DNA from: Blastococcus sp. | Lineage (GTDB): Bacteria > Actinomycetota > Actinomycetes > Mycobacteriales > Geodermatophilaceae | DNA length: 49,604 nucleotides | Direction: 5' to 3' | Assembly (NCBI GenBank): GCA_025965795.1 | Contig: JAOPWH010000095.1 | Span: 1-49,604 of the forward strand | Shown: one piece after another, positions 24,138-32,168 of the stretch | Layout: every line of letters starts with the position of its first letter | How positions within the stretch are numbered: position 1 is the stretch's first letter | Program-made: the position numbers and the translations under genes | Notes under the pieces: generated by a model | Database searches by the model: none | Seen by the model: the letters and a program-made list of their open reading frames with translations, nothing else | Told to the model about the DNA's origin: nothing

Positions 24138-27100
24138 CTACTTCTTCGCCGTCACGGTCTCCGAGCGGGCCGAGTCGTCCCCGGCGCCGGCCGCGTTCAC
24201 CGCGGCCACCGTGACGGTGTAGGCCTTGCCGTTGGTCAGGTCCGACACCGTCACGCTGGTCGCGTTCCTCGACGCCTTGACCGTGCGCACCGGCTCCGAC
24301 CCGCTGCCGGTGAACACCGACACGAGGTAGCCGGTGATGTCCGACCCGCCGTCGTCGGCCGGCTCGGCCCACCGGACGGTCAGCCTGCGGTCGCCCGCCG
24401 TCGCCCGGACCGAGGTCGGTGCATCCGGCCGGACGGCGGGAGTGACCGAGTTGGACCGGTCCGACGCCGCGCCGATGCCCGCGGCGGACGCCGCGCTCAC
24501 CCGCACGGTGTAGGAGATGCCGTTGCGCAGGCCCGGCACCGTCGCGCGGGTGTCCCCGGCCCCGGCGGACGCCTGCTGCACCACCATGTTGCCCACGGAC
24601 ACCGACACGAGGTAGCCGGTGATCGGCGATCCTCCGGTCGACCGCGGCGCCGTCCAGCTGACCGACACCCAACCGTCGCCGGCCGTGGCCGCCCCGATCC
24701 TGGGCGCACCGGGCAGCGCCGCCGGCGCCAGCGGGATCACCGGGTTGGACGGGGCCGACCGGGCACCCGCGCCCGACCAGTTGAGCGCGGTCACCGTGAA
24801 CGTGTACGGAACGCCGTTGGTGAGACCGGAGACGGTGGCGCTGGTCGCCCACCAGCCCGCGAGCACCGTCCGGACGGCGGGCGTGCCCGCCGGGCCGGCT
24901 GCCGAGATCGCGTAGCCGAGCACGGGCGAGGTGCCGGGCTCCGCCGGCGCGGTCCAGTTCACCGTCGCCGTTCCGTTGCCCGGCGTCGCGGTTCCGATCG
25001 TCGGTGCACCGGGCGTCGCCGCCCCGGCCGCCGGGACGACGCGGGCGGAGCGGCCCGACTCCGCGCCGGCCCCGTTCGCGTTGACCGCCGCGACCGTGAA
25101 GGTGTAGCCGGTGCCGTTGACCAGGCCACCGACGGTGGCCCGGGTCGCCGAGGCGGGCACCTGCAGCGTGACGGCCGGGGTGCTCGCCGTGCCGGCGTAG
25201 GCACGCACGACGTAGCCCGTGAGCGCGCTGCCTCCGGTGTCGGTCGACATCGTCCAGCCCACCGAGGCGGACGCGTTGCCCGGCGTGGCCTCACCGATGG
25301 CCGGCACGCCGGGCACGGTCGAGGGGGTCACGGTGCCCGACCGGCCGGAGGCCGCACCCAGGCCGGCCGCGTTGCGGGCCGACACGGCGAAGCTGTAGGA
25401 AGTCCCGTTGCGCAGGCCGGTCACCGTGGTGGCGGTCGTGGCCGCCTCCACCGTGCGGACGGCCGTCGTCCCGGTGCCTTCGAAGACCGACACCACGTAT
25501 CCGGTCACGGGCGTTCCCCCGGTCGACACCGGCGCGGTCCACGCCAGCGCGGCAGCGGCGTTCCCCGCCGTCACCGAGGTGATCGCGGGCGCACCCGGCA
25601 CCGTCATCGGCGCCAGGGGCGTCACCGCGGACGCGGCGGAGGCGGTACCCAGGCCGGCCGTGTTCCGTGCCGCGACGGTCACCGTGTACGCGGTGCCGTT
25701 GACGAGCCCGGTCAGCTGCGCGGACGTGGCGGTGGCCGCGGCCTCGACCGTGCGCACGGCCGTCGTCCCGGTGCCCTGGTAGACCGACACCACGTAGCCG
25801 GTGACCGGTGCACCGCCGGTTTCTGCGGGAGCGGTCCAGGCCACCGTCGCCGAGGCGTTGCCCGGCGTCACTGACGTGATCGTCGGCGCCCCGGCCACCG
25901 TCGCCGGCGTCACGAGGGCCGAGCGGGCCGAGTCCGGCCCGGTGCCGACGGAGTTCACCGCGGCCACGGACAGGCTGTAGGCAGTGCCGTTGGCCAGGCC
26001 GGGGACGTCGGCCGTGGTCGCCGGGGCGGCCACGTCCACCGTGCGCACCGCCGCCGTGCCGGTGCCCTGGAAGACCGACACCCGGTAGCCGGTGATCGCC
26101 GCTCCGCCGTCGGCGGCCGGAGCCGTCCACGTGACAGCGGCGGTCGTGTTGCCGGCGATCGCGGTCCCGAGGACGGGAGCGCCGGGCACCGTGGCCGGGG
26201 CGGCCGGCGTCACGCTGGCCGACCGGCCCGAGGCCGGGCTCGTGCCCACGGAGTTCACCGCGGCGACCGTGAAGGTGTACGGGGTTCCGTTGGTGAGGCC
26301 GGCGATCTGCGCCGCCGTCGCACCGGCGACCGGAACGGTGCGCGCCGGCGTGGCGGAGTCGCCCTCGTAGACGGAGACGACGTAGCCGGTGACCGGCGAG
26401 CCGCCGTCGAGGACGGGGGCGGTCCAGGTGAGCGTCGCCGCGGCGTTGCCGGCGGTCGCCGTGCCCATCGTGGGCGCGTCGGGAGCGATCACGGTGGAGG
26501 TGCCAATGTAGCCGCCCCGGGGAGTGGTCGGCACCGCGGTGAGCGTGCCGGAGGTCCAGCCGGACAGCTCGCCGCCGTAGGACTCGAGGGACGCGCCGCT
26601 GACCTTCGTGCCGGCCGGCACCGTCACCGGAACCTGGGCGGCGGCGTCGGCGACGTGCACGCCGGAGCCGTCCAGGTACGCGGAGACGCCGTCGGCGGCG
26701 GACTTCCAGCTCGACATCCGCGTCAGGACCTCGGACTGGGACCGGAGGTCGGTCCGGACGACGGGCGCGTTCGCGGCGTGCACCGCGCGGTAGGAGTCGA
26801 GGACGCCCTGCACGACCGGGTAGAGGATCCCGTCCTCGGCCAGGTTGGACTGGTGGGCGTAGAACGGCCGCGGGTCGTTGGACAGCACGCGCGACAGGGC
26901 GTTGCGTACCTCCAGCGGCTTGAGGTAGCTGTCGAAGCTGGCCCGGGCCTCCGCCGCGGAACCGGCCGCGAGGGGCGCGATGCAGGTGCTGGTGGCGGGG
27001 TTGGCCTCGCAGATGCCGCCGCCGCCGTTGGCGCGGCTGGTGTAGTACCAGTTGTACTCGTCGATCTGGTCGGAGAACGTGCCGGCGTTGTAGTAGATGT

Positions 27101-28616
27101 TCATCGGGTGCCGGGGCACGGTGACCGTCGCGGGGCCGGCGGAACGGGCGTTGGGCTCGCGCGACGCGTCGGAGGCGGTGTAGGCGACGCCCGCCTGCGC
27201 CAGGACCGGTCCGAGGAACGGATTGTCCGACGGCTGCTGCGGCAGCACGGCCAGCCCGGAGTGCTCTCCGGTGACCAGCTCGGTCCGGTCGAAGTCGGTG
27301 AAGCGCGCTGCGCCCCACGCCTGGTTCTGCTGGATCTGGGCGAGCAGGAATTCCGGCGCGGCCCAGTACGTGCCCGCCTGCAGGGCCCCGGCGACCTCCG
27401 GATCCTGACGCGGGGTGTCCGTCGGCGCGGTGGCGCAGCGCCAGGAGCCCCCGACGACGGTCGGCGCGATCTGGATGCAGCCCAGGTAGGGGTGGGTCGA
27501 GGTGTGGTTGACCCAGGAGAACTCGGCCTGTGCAGCGAGGAAGGCGTCGAGCAGCGGGTCGGGAGCGGTCGCCGGAAGTCCAGCGCCTTCCTTCCACACG
27601 GTGCTGCCGCCGCCGTTGAAGACCATGTCCAGCCGGAAGTCGTTGGCCTTCTGCCATGCGGCGAGCCGGCTGACGTCGGCGGCGGTCATGCGGATGTCCT
27701 TGGTGGTCACGGCCGGGTCGACGCAGTCGTCGCCGGGCGTGCAGTTGCCGGCCACGCTCCACCGGCCGTCGGGCAGGAAGACGTCGTCGACCTGGACGGC
27801 GAAGTAGTTGCGCTGGTGGCCCAGGTGGATGCCGCGGGTCATCCAGGTGACGACGCCGTGCGCGACGTCGTTCCACCACTGCATGGCCGGGTTGAAGGCT
27901 GCGGTGAGGACGAGCTCCTCCTGGCCGCCCTGGGCGTACACGCCTGCCAGGACGCCGCTGTTGGCGCCCACGGAGGCGGTCAGGAGGGGGGTGAACGTCT
28001 CTCCGGCGGGCAGCGGGGACAGCGGCTGGGCCAGGTACGCGTACACCTCACCGTTGGCCGGGTCGAAGTCGTCGATCGGCACCGACCCGTCGAGGTAGGC
28101 GAAGGGGCCGGACAGACCGGCCGGGGTGACCGTGACGGTGCCGCCGTCGAGGTTGCCCGCGTAGTTCGGTGCGCTGAGGCCCATGGCCGCGCCCGGCCAG
28201 TTGTACGCACTCACCTGACGCACCCCGTAGGCGCGCTCGTACGCGGTCAGGGCCGAGACCTCGGCCGCGCTCAGTCCACCACCGTCGTGATTGGGCACGA
28301 CCACGGCCTGGAACCGCCCGGTGGAGGTGGCGCCGTCGGCCAGGAAGGCCGCGTCGACGGCCGGCCGGCCGGCCGCGCCGATGTCGACCTTCGTGAACGG
28401 AACACCTTCGCGGAGCAGCTGGGTGGCGATCGCCTCCACCGACGGGTCGCCGTTGCTGACGACCAGGACCCGCAGGTTCACCCGCTGGTCGACGGCGGCC
28501 TGGGCGGTCCCGGGAGAGAGCGGCACGCTCACCAGCGCCAACGCCGTGACGGCGAGGACCGCCGCGCCGCGCCGCGCGAGCCAGGTACGGACGCGTGCCT
28601 GCATGGATGACCGCAT
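24138..28616 (-). CDS. Secreted Agd3/CE18-like polysaccharide deacetylase with eight Fn3 domains
   Basis: 1492 aa. The signal peptide (RRGAAVLAVTALALVSVPLSPGTAQA) is cleaved near residue 40. An N-terminal region (~45-270) resembles a carbohydrate-binding module. The catalytic region (~270-640) has metal motifs FAVQVDDVF (~275-281) and NHTSTHPYLG, an H-x3-H near 370-374, as in exopolysaccharide N-deacetylases of the Agd3/CE18 type. Residues ~716-1492 are eight Fn3 repeats. No LPXTG anchor; it ends TAKK. The ATG has GGGGAG about 10 nt upstream. It converges with galE and probably deacetylates extracellular GalNAc polymer. The Fn3 and signal peptide calls are firm; CE18 rests on motif recall and locus context. 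Confidence 0.82.
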   Translation of the reverse strand: MRSSMQARVRTWLARRGAAVLAVTALALVSVPLSPGTAQAAVDQRVNLRVLVVSNGDPSVEAIATQLLREGVPFTKVDIGAAGRPAVDAAFLADGATSTGRFQAVVVPNHDGGGLSAAEVSALTAYERAYGVRQVSAYNWPGAAMGLSAPNYAGNLDGGTVTVTPAGLSGPFAYLDGSVPIDDFDPANGEVYAYLAQPLSPLPAGETFTPLLTASVGANSGVLAGVYAQGGQEELVLTAAFNPAMQWWNDVAHGVVTWMTRGIHLGHQRNYFAVQVDDVFLPDGRWSVAGNCTPGDDCVDPAVTTKDIRMTAADVSRLAAWQKANDFRLDMVFNGGGSTVWKEGAGLPATAPDPLLDAFLAAQAEFSWVNHTSTHPYLGCIQIAPTVVGGSWRCATAPTDTPRQDPEVAGALQAGTYWAAPEFLLAQIQQNQAWGAARFTDFDRTELVTGEHSGLAVLPQQPSDNPFLGPVLAQAGVAYTASDASREPNARSAGPATVTVPRHPMNIYYNAGTFSDQIDEYNWYYTSRANGGGGICEANPATSTCIAPLAAGSAAEARASFDSYLKPLEVRNALSRVLSNDPRPFYAHQSNLAEDGILYPVVQGVLDSYRAVHAANAPVVRTDLRSQSEVLTRMSSWKSAADGVSAYLDGSGVHVADAAAQVPVTVPAGTKVSGASLESYGGELSGWTSGTLTAVPTTPRGGYIGTSTVIAPDAPTMGTATAGNAAATLTWTAPVLDGGSPVTGYVVSVYEGDSATPARTVPVAGATAAQIAGLTNGTPYTFTVAAVNSVGTSPASGRSASVTPAAPATVPGAPVLGTAIAGNTTAAVTWTAPAADGGAAITGYRVSVFQGTGTAAVRTVDVAAPATTADVPGLANGTAYSLSVAAVNSVGTGPDSARSALVTPATVAGAPTITSVTPGNASATVAWTAPAETGGAPVTGYVVSVYQGTGTTAVRTVEAAATATSAQLTGLVNGTAYTVTVAARNTAGLGTASAASAVTPLAPMTVPGAPAITSVTAGNAAAALAWTAPVSTGGTPVTGYVVSVFEGTGTTAVRTVEAATTATTVTGLRNGTSYSFAVSARNAAGLGAASGRSGTVTPSTVPGVPAIGEATPGNASASVGWTMSTDTGGSALTGYVVRAYAGTASTPAVTLQVPASATRATVGGLVNGTGYTFTVAAVNANGAGAESGRSARVVPAAGAATPGAPTIGTATPGNGTATVNWTAPAEPGTSPVLGYAISAAGPAGTPAVRTVLAGWWATSATVSGLTNGVPYTFTVTALNWSGAGARSAPSNPVIPLAPAALPGAPRIGAATAGDGWVSVSWTAPRSTGGSPITGYLVSVSVGNMVVQQASAGAGDTRATVPGLRNGISYTVRVSAASAAGIGAASDRSNSVTPAVRPDAPTSVRATAGDRRLTVRWAEPADDGGSDITGYLVSVFTGSGSEPVRTVKASRNATSVTVSDLTNGKAYTVTVAAVNAAGAGDDSARSETVTAKK
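24141..26480 (-). repeat. Eight tandem fibronectin type III repeats within the deacetylase gene
   Basis: Eight copies of about 97 codons, each opening with a (V/T/L/R)PGAP-type motif and holding GGSPVTGYVVSVY, a GLTNGTPYTFTVAA strand and a VTP end. Nucleotide similarity between copies is high, so the copy number may vary. Likely roles are spacing or polymer/surface binding. Confidence 0.9.
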
Positions 28617-28631
28617 GGTGTTCTGCTCCCC

Positions 28632-28663
28632 CGATTACCGAATGTCGTCACCGACGGTAATCG
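28632..28663. promoter_or_regulatory. 9-bp inverted repeat in the deacetylase 5' region
   Basis: CGATTACCG-N14-CGGTAATCG has perfect arms 16 nt upstream of the deacetylase ATG. It also straddles the stop of the truncated cyclase. It may be an operator, a 5' UTR hairpin or a terminator. Confidence 0.45.
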
Positions 28664-29342
28664 CGGAAAAGGCCAGGTCCAGGGCGTTCTCCGGGCAGAG
28701 CACCCCAAGGGGGGAGGCGATGTGACGCAGCGTGTGCGGGCAATGACGGTGAGCGGATCATTGCTGGTGGTGGCGGCCTGCCGCAGGTATGCCGGTCCGC
28801 CACCTCGACCTTCACCGCCGTCGCCGGCAGCCGCTCGGCATGCACGACGGCCTGCACCAGTCGCTGCGCCGCATGGGCCAGCACGACCTCGCCCGCTCCG
28901 GCCAGTCCCTGGAGCCGGGCGGCGAGGTTCACGGCATCGCCGACCGCGAGCCGTTGCCCGCCGTCCCCGGGGGCGGTGCCGGCGACCACCGCGCCGGTGC
29001 TCACCCCGATCCGTACCTGCAGGCGGACGCCGAACAGGCGGTCCAGCTCGCCGTTCAGTGCCTCCACGGCCGGGGGGATGGCCGCGGCGGCGCGCACCGC
29101 CCGCAGGGCGTCGTCCTCGCGCAGCATCGGGATGCCGAAGATCGCCAGGACCGCATCGCCGAGGAACTTCTCCACTGTGCCGCCGTGCCGCTTCACCGAT
29201 CGCTGCAGCACCGCGAAGTAGCGCTCCAGAACCGTGCGCACGGCTTCCGGGCCGAGCCGCTCACCCAGCTCGGTGGAGCCGACGAGATCGCAGAAGAGCA
29301 CGGTCACCGTCTTGCGGACTTCCCGGGCGGCCGACGCGCCGG
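28648..29342 (-). pseudogene. Truncated class III adenylate/guanylate cyclase abutting tRNA-Thr
   Basis: The frame reads ASAAREVRKTVTVLFCDLVGSTELGERLG...HGGTVEKFLGDAVLAIFG...LRAVRAA...VRIGVSTGAVVAG...GDAVNLAARLQ, a class III nucleotide cyclase catalytic domain with the metal-binding FCDLVGS and GDA motifs. It is broken at both ends. Coding similarity begins directly at the CCA end of the tRNA gene with no credible start or ribosome site (the best GTG is at 29307). After LPATAVK the expected KGKAEP-type segment is replaced by unrelated sequence running to the stop. The zinc-ribbon N-terminus and C-terminal domains of typical relatives are missing. Read as a remnant left by recombination at the tRNA; a short functional cyclase is less likely. 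Confidence 0.7.
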
Positions 29343-29355
29343 TGGAGCCGACGAG
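29271..29355. repeat. 16-bp direct repeat linking the tRNA 3' end and the cyclase fragment
   Basis: CGGTGGAGCCGACGAG occurs at 29271-29286 (cyclase DLVGST codons) and at 29340-29355 (the last 13 bases of tRNA-Thr plus 3). The two copies are identical and 69 bp apart. Confidence 0.7.
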
Positions 29356-29418
29356 GGGACTTGAACCCCTAACCGCCCGATTACAAGTCGGGTGCGCTAC
29401 CAATTGCGCCACGTCGGC
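29343..29418 (-). tRNA. tRNA-Thr (anticodon UGU)
   Basis: 76 nt, full cloverleaf on the minus strand. Acceptor is GCCGACG/CGTCGGC, D stem GCGC/GCGC, anticodon arm CCCGA-CTTGTAA-TCGGG, and T arm AGGGG-TTCAAGT-CCCCT. Discriminator U and an encoded CCA follow. Reads ACA threonine codons. Confidence 0.97.
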
Positions 29419-29465
29419 GGCCGACCACCACGGGTGGCCGGGTCGATCGTAGGTGCCCGCGCCGG

Positions 29466-30191
29466 TCAGGCTGCGTCGGTTCCCGCGGTCCGGTCGCGCC
29501 GGACGTAATCGGCCGGATCGCTGCCGGGCACCGGGCCGGCGAGCATCCACCGTGCGAATCCCACGGGGTCACGCAGCTCCAGCTCGTCGAGCGCCTCCTG
29601 TCGTCGGCCCACCAGGACCGCACGGGCGGCCGGATCGAGCCGGCCGGCCAAGGCGGCCGACGTGCGCAGCCATTCCTGGCCGAGGTGCCTGGTGGACAGG
29701 CTGCGCACGGGGGCCAGCAGGTGGGACACCGACGCGCCCGCGCCCCCGGGCGGGTGCAGCTGGCCGAGGGCGGGAGGCGTCGCGGACGCCTGAGCGGACC
29801 GCGCACCGTGCAGCAGCCAGTACGCCGCACCCGCCATGACCGCCGTTCCCCCGAGGAGGGCGGCGATCACGCCACCGGCCAGCCCGGCGGTGCCCGCCAG
29901 TGCCAGCAGCACGGCCACCGTCCAGGCGGCGCCCTGCGCAGCGGCGCCGAGAGCCGCACGCAGATCGGCGTGCGCCCCCTCACGGGCGATCGCCCCGCAG
30001 AGACAGCCGGCGAACACACCGGCCACCACGACGGCGATGAGGCCGGGCCCCCGCAGGGCGAGCCCCCCGGCGAGCGCCAGCACACCGCCGACGACCGCGC
30101 CGAGGACGACGAGGGAACGGACGAGGGAACCGCGAGTGGGCACGGGCAGCCTCCTGGCGCGCCGGAACGGGAGGACGGTCAGGTCGGTCAC
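29466..30191 (-). CDS. Hypothetical membrane protein
   Basis: 241 aa. Three to four hydrophobic helices lie in the first ~135 residues (SLVVLGAVVGGVLALAGGLAL, LIAVVVAGVFAGCLCGAIA, TVAVLLALAGTAGLAGGVIAALLGGTAVMAGAAYWLL). A soluble C-terminal region contains RHLGQEWLRTSAALAGRLDPAARAVLVGRRQEALDELELRDPVGFARWMLAG and ends at a DPADYVRRD motif. Family not recognised. GTG start with no obvious ribosome site. Divergent from the universal stress gene. Confidence 0.75.
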   Translation of the reverse strand: MTDLTVLPFRRARRLPVPTRGSLVRSLVVLGAVVGGVLALAGGLALRGPGLIAVVVAGVFAGCLCGAIAREGAHADLRAALGAAAQGAAWTVAVLLALAGTAGLAGGVIAALLGGTAVMAGAAYWLLHGARSAQASATPPALGQLHPPGGAGASVSHLLAPVRSLSTRHLGQEWLRTSAALAGRLDPAARAVLVGRRQEALDELELRDPVGFARWMLAGPVPGSDPADYVRRDRTAGTDAA

Positions 30192-30319
30192 GGGCCGTCG
30201 GACGGCGCACTACCCACTTCGCCGTCCTGATGCACTCCGGATGCGCCCAGGGTCTTCCGTCCCGGTGCTGTGGCGAGGACGCTGGGGACGACCGGACCGA
30301 CTGCTCATGGAGGTGCGTC

Positions 30320-31243
30320 GTGTCGACGTCCACCCCGCTCGCCCCGCCCGAGACCGCCGCGCCCGAGACCGCGGCCGGGCAGCCGGACGCGGCTCCGCCC
30401 GCTCGCGACGTGGTCGTGGGCGTCGACGGCAGCGAGTGCGCGCTGCGCGCCGTCCGCTGGGCAGCGCGCGAGGCAGCGCTGCGCGGCGCACCGCTGCGCA
30501 TCGTCCACGCCGCCTCCTACCTGGGAAGGGGCGGTGCGTCCGGCCCTCCGCTCGAACTGGCGCGCGCCCGGTCGATCACCGCGCAGGCCTTCACCGTCGC
30601 GCGGCACACCGAACACGACCTCCGCGCCTCGACCGAGGTCGTGCCCGGCGACCCGGTCGGCACGCTGCTGCGAGCGGCGGCCGCGAGCCAATTGGTCGTC
30701 CTGGGCAGTTCGACGACGGGTGCGGCCGACGAACTGGTGCTCGCTCCGGTCGCGGCCCGGCTGGCGGCCCGCTCGCCTCAGCCGGTCATCGTGGTCCCGC
30801 GCCGGCGCACCGGCCCGCCGGTGGGACGCCCGGTCGTCGCCGTGCTCGGCATCGGCGACCCCGAGGACGACGAGGCGGTGGCCGAGTTCGCCGCCACGGC
30901 CGCACGCCGGGCGGGTGTGTCGCTCACCGTGCTGCAGACCCGCCCCACCGCGCGCACCGAGGCCGCCACCTGGACCGACGTCCCCACGGAATGGAGCCGG
31001 CGACAACCCGACCTCGAGGTGCACCGCACCGAGCTCCCCCGGGCGTCGGCCGGCGACCTGCTCAGCGCTGCCTGCCCCGCGCCTCTCCTGGTGCTCAGCG
31101 CCGGTCACGGGCACCTGCTGCACCGCACGCTCGACGGGCCGCACCGGTGGCTGCTCCGGCACTGCACATCACCCATGGCCCTCGTTCCGCCGGCCCAGCG
31201 AAGCGAGCGCGGCCGGCGCGAGGAGGGTGCGCCGCAGAACTGA
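30320..31243 (+). CDS. Tandem universal stress protein
   Basis: 307 aa with two UspA-like domains. The first (~35-170) has VVVGVDGSECALRAVRWAAREA and the nucleotide-binding-type motif VLGSSTTGAADELVLAPVAARLAARSPQPVIVVP. The second (~180-300) begins RPVVAVLGIGDPEDDEAVAEFAATAARRAG and is more divergent, ending LLRHCTSPMALVPP. Double-domain Usps in actinobacteria are often induced in hypoxia or stationary phase. The GTG was chosen because GGAGG lies 6-10 nt upstream; the track adds 30 non-conserved residues. Confidence 0.9.
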   Translation: MSTSTPLAPPETAAPETAAGQPDAAPPARDVVVGVDGSECALRAVRWAAREAALRGAPLRIVHAASYLGRGGASGPPLELARARSITAQAFTVARHTEHDLRASTEVVPGDPVGTLLRAAAASQLVVLGSSTTGAADELVLAPVAARLAARSPQPVIVVPRRRTGPPVGRPVVAVLGIGDPEDDEAVAEFAATAARRAGVSLTVLQTRPTARTEAATWTDVPTEWSRRQPDLEVHRTELPRASAGDLLSAACPAPLLVLSAGHGHLLHRTLDGPHRWLLRHCTSPMALVPPAQRSERGRREEGAPQN

Positions 31244-31285
31244 CCGGGGACGGCCGCGTCCGGCCCACCGGGCAGGATCGCCCCC

Positions 31286-32062
31286 GTGAGTTCCTCCGTG
31301 GTCGAGCTCGGCCCACGCCTGGCGGTCGCCCTGGTGGCGCTGACCATCCTCGCCGCCGGGAGCGGGCGGCTGTCCGGGCTGGGCCAGGAGCGGCCGGTCC
31401 TGGTCGCGGCAGTGCGGGCCACGATCCAGCTCGCCGCCGTGTCCGCGGTCCTGCTGGCCGTCGTCGACTCCCTGGCCCTGTCCGCGGCCTTCGTCCTGCT
31501 GATGGTCTCCGTCGCCACCCTGACCGCCGCGGAACGGGTCACCGGGCGGTCCCTGCGGTCCCCGTCCGCGACGCGGGGGCTGCTGTGGACGGCGCTGCCG
31601 ATCCTCGGCGGGGCGGCGCCCGTCGTCGCCCTCGTGCTGGGCAGCGGCACGGTGCCGCTGCGCGGCACCGCGGTCATCCCGGTCGCGGGGATCCTCGTCG
31701 GCGGCGCGATGACGGCGACGTCGCTGGCCGGCCGGCGGATGCGCGACGAGCTGACCAGCCGGCGGGGTGAGGTCGAGGCCGCCCTGGCCCTCGGTTTCCT
31801 GCGACGGGACGCCGTCCTGCTCGTCGCCAGGCCGGTGGCCGCCACCGCCCTCGTCCCGCCCCTGGACCAGACCCGCACCGTCGGACTGGTCACCCTGCCG
31901 GGAGCCTTCGTCGGCGTCCTGCTCGGCGGCGGCAGTCCGATGCAGGCCGGCGCCGCCCAGCTCCTGGTGCTGATCGGCCTGCTGGCGGCGGAGGTCCTCG
32001 CCGTCTGGGTGGTGACCGAGCTGGTGGCGCGCGGCGCACTGCTGGACGACGTGCCCCGCTGA
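31286..32062 (+). CDS. FetB/UPF0014-family membrane permease
   Basis: 258 aa, about seven hydrophobic helices. The motifs VRATIQLAAVSAVLLAVV, AERVTGRSLRSP and IPVAGILVGGAMTATSLAGRRMRDEL, plus LVTLPGAFVGVLLGGGSPMQAGAAQLLVLIGLLAAE, are those of UPF0014/FetB. In E. coli FetAB is an ABC system linked to iron efflux and peroxide resistance. The FetA-type ATPase is not adjacent here, so the protein must pair with a distant ATPase or work otherwise. GTG start. Confidence 0.88.
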   Translation: MSSSVVELGPRLAVALVALTILAAGSGRLSGLGQERPVLVAAVRATIQLAAVSAVLLAVVDSLALSAAFVLLMVSVATLTAAERVTGRSLRSPSATRGLLWTALPILGGAAPVVALVLGSGTVPLRGTAVIPVAGILVGGAMTATSLAGRRMRDELTSRRGEVEAALALGFLRRDAVLLVARPVAATALVPPLDQTRTVGLVTLPGAFVGVLLGGGSPMQAGAAQLLVLIGLLAAEVLAVWVVTELVARGALLDDVPR

Positions 32063-32168
32063 GACGCCCAGCAATCTCACAGCCCACCTCCAGCGTCGGG
32101 CCAGCGGGCGGTCGCACAGTAGAGCCATCGCGACGGCCGCATGGTCGTGCGAAGGGAGGACACGAACA

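Noticed and set aside
24141-26480. Repeats considered as a CRISPR-like or mobile repeat array
   Set aside because: The period is about 290 bp and in frame, and every copy translates to an Fn3 domain.
24012-28610. Long ORFs on both strands over the deacetylase gene (620, 862 and 651 aa)
   Set aside because: They mirror the Fn3 repeats and codon bias of the real 1492-aa gene and show no domains, signal peptide or ribosome sites.
15463-29418. Claim of a defined genomic island with att sites
   Set aside because: Only one tRNA-end scar is visible, no integrase or second att copy was found in the window, and base composition does not obviously change; kept as a question, not a feature.
28722-29452. 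Plus-strand ORFs opposite the cyclase fragment and tRNA
   Set aside because: Low-complexity Arg/Pro-rich antisense frames running through a tRNA gene.
30284-30300. GGGGACGACCGGACC as a DosR/DevR-type box before the universal stress gene
   Set aside because: Symmetry is poor and the consensus is only partly matched; not enough to claim.
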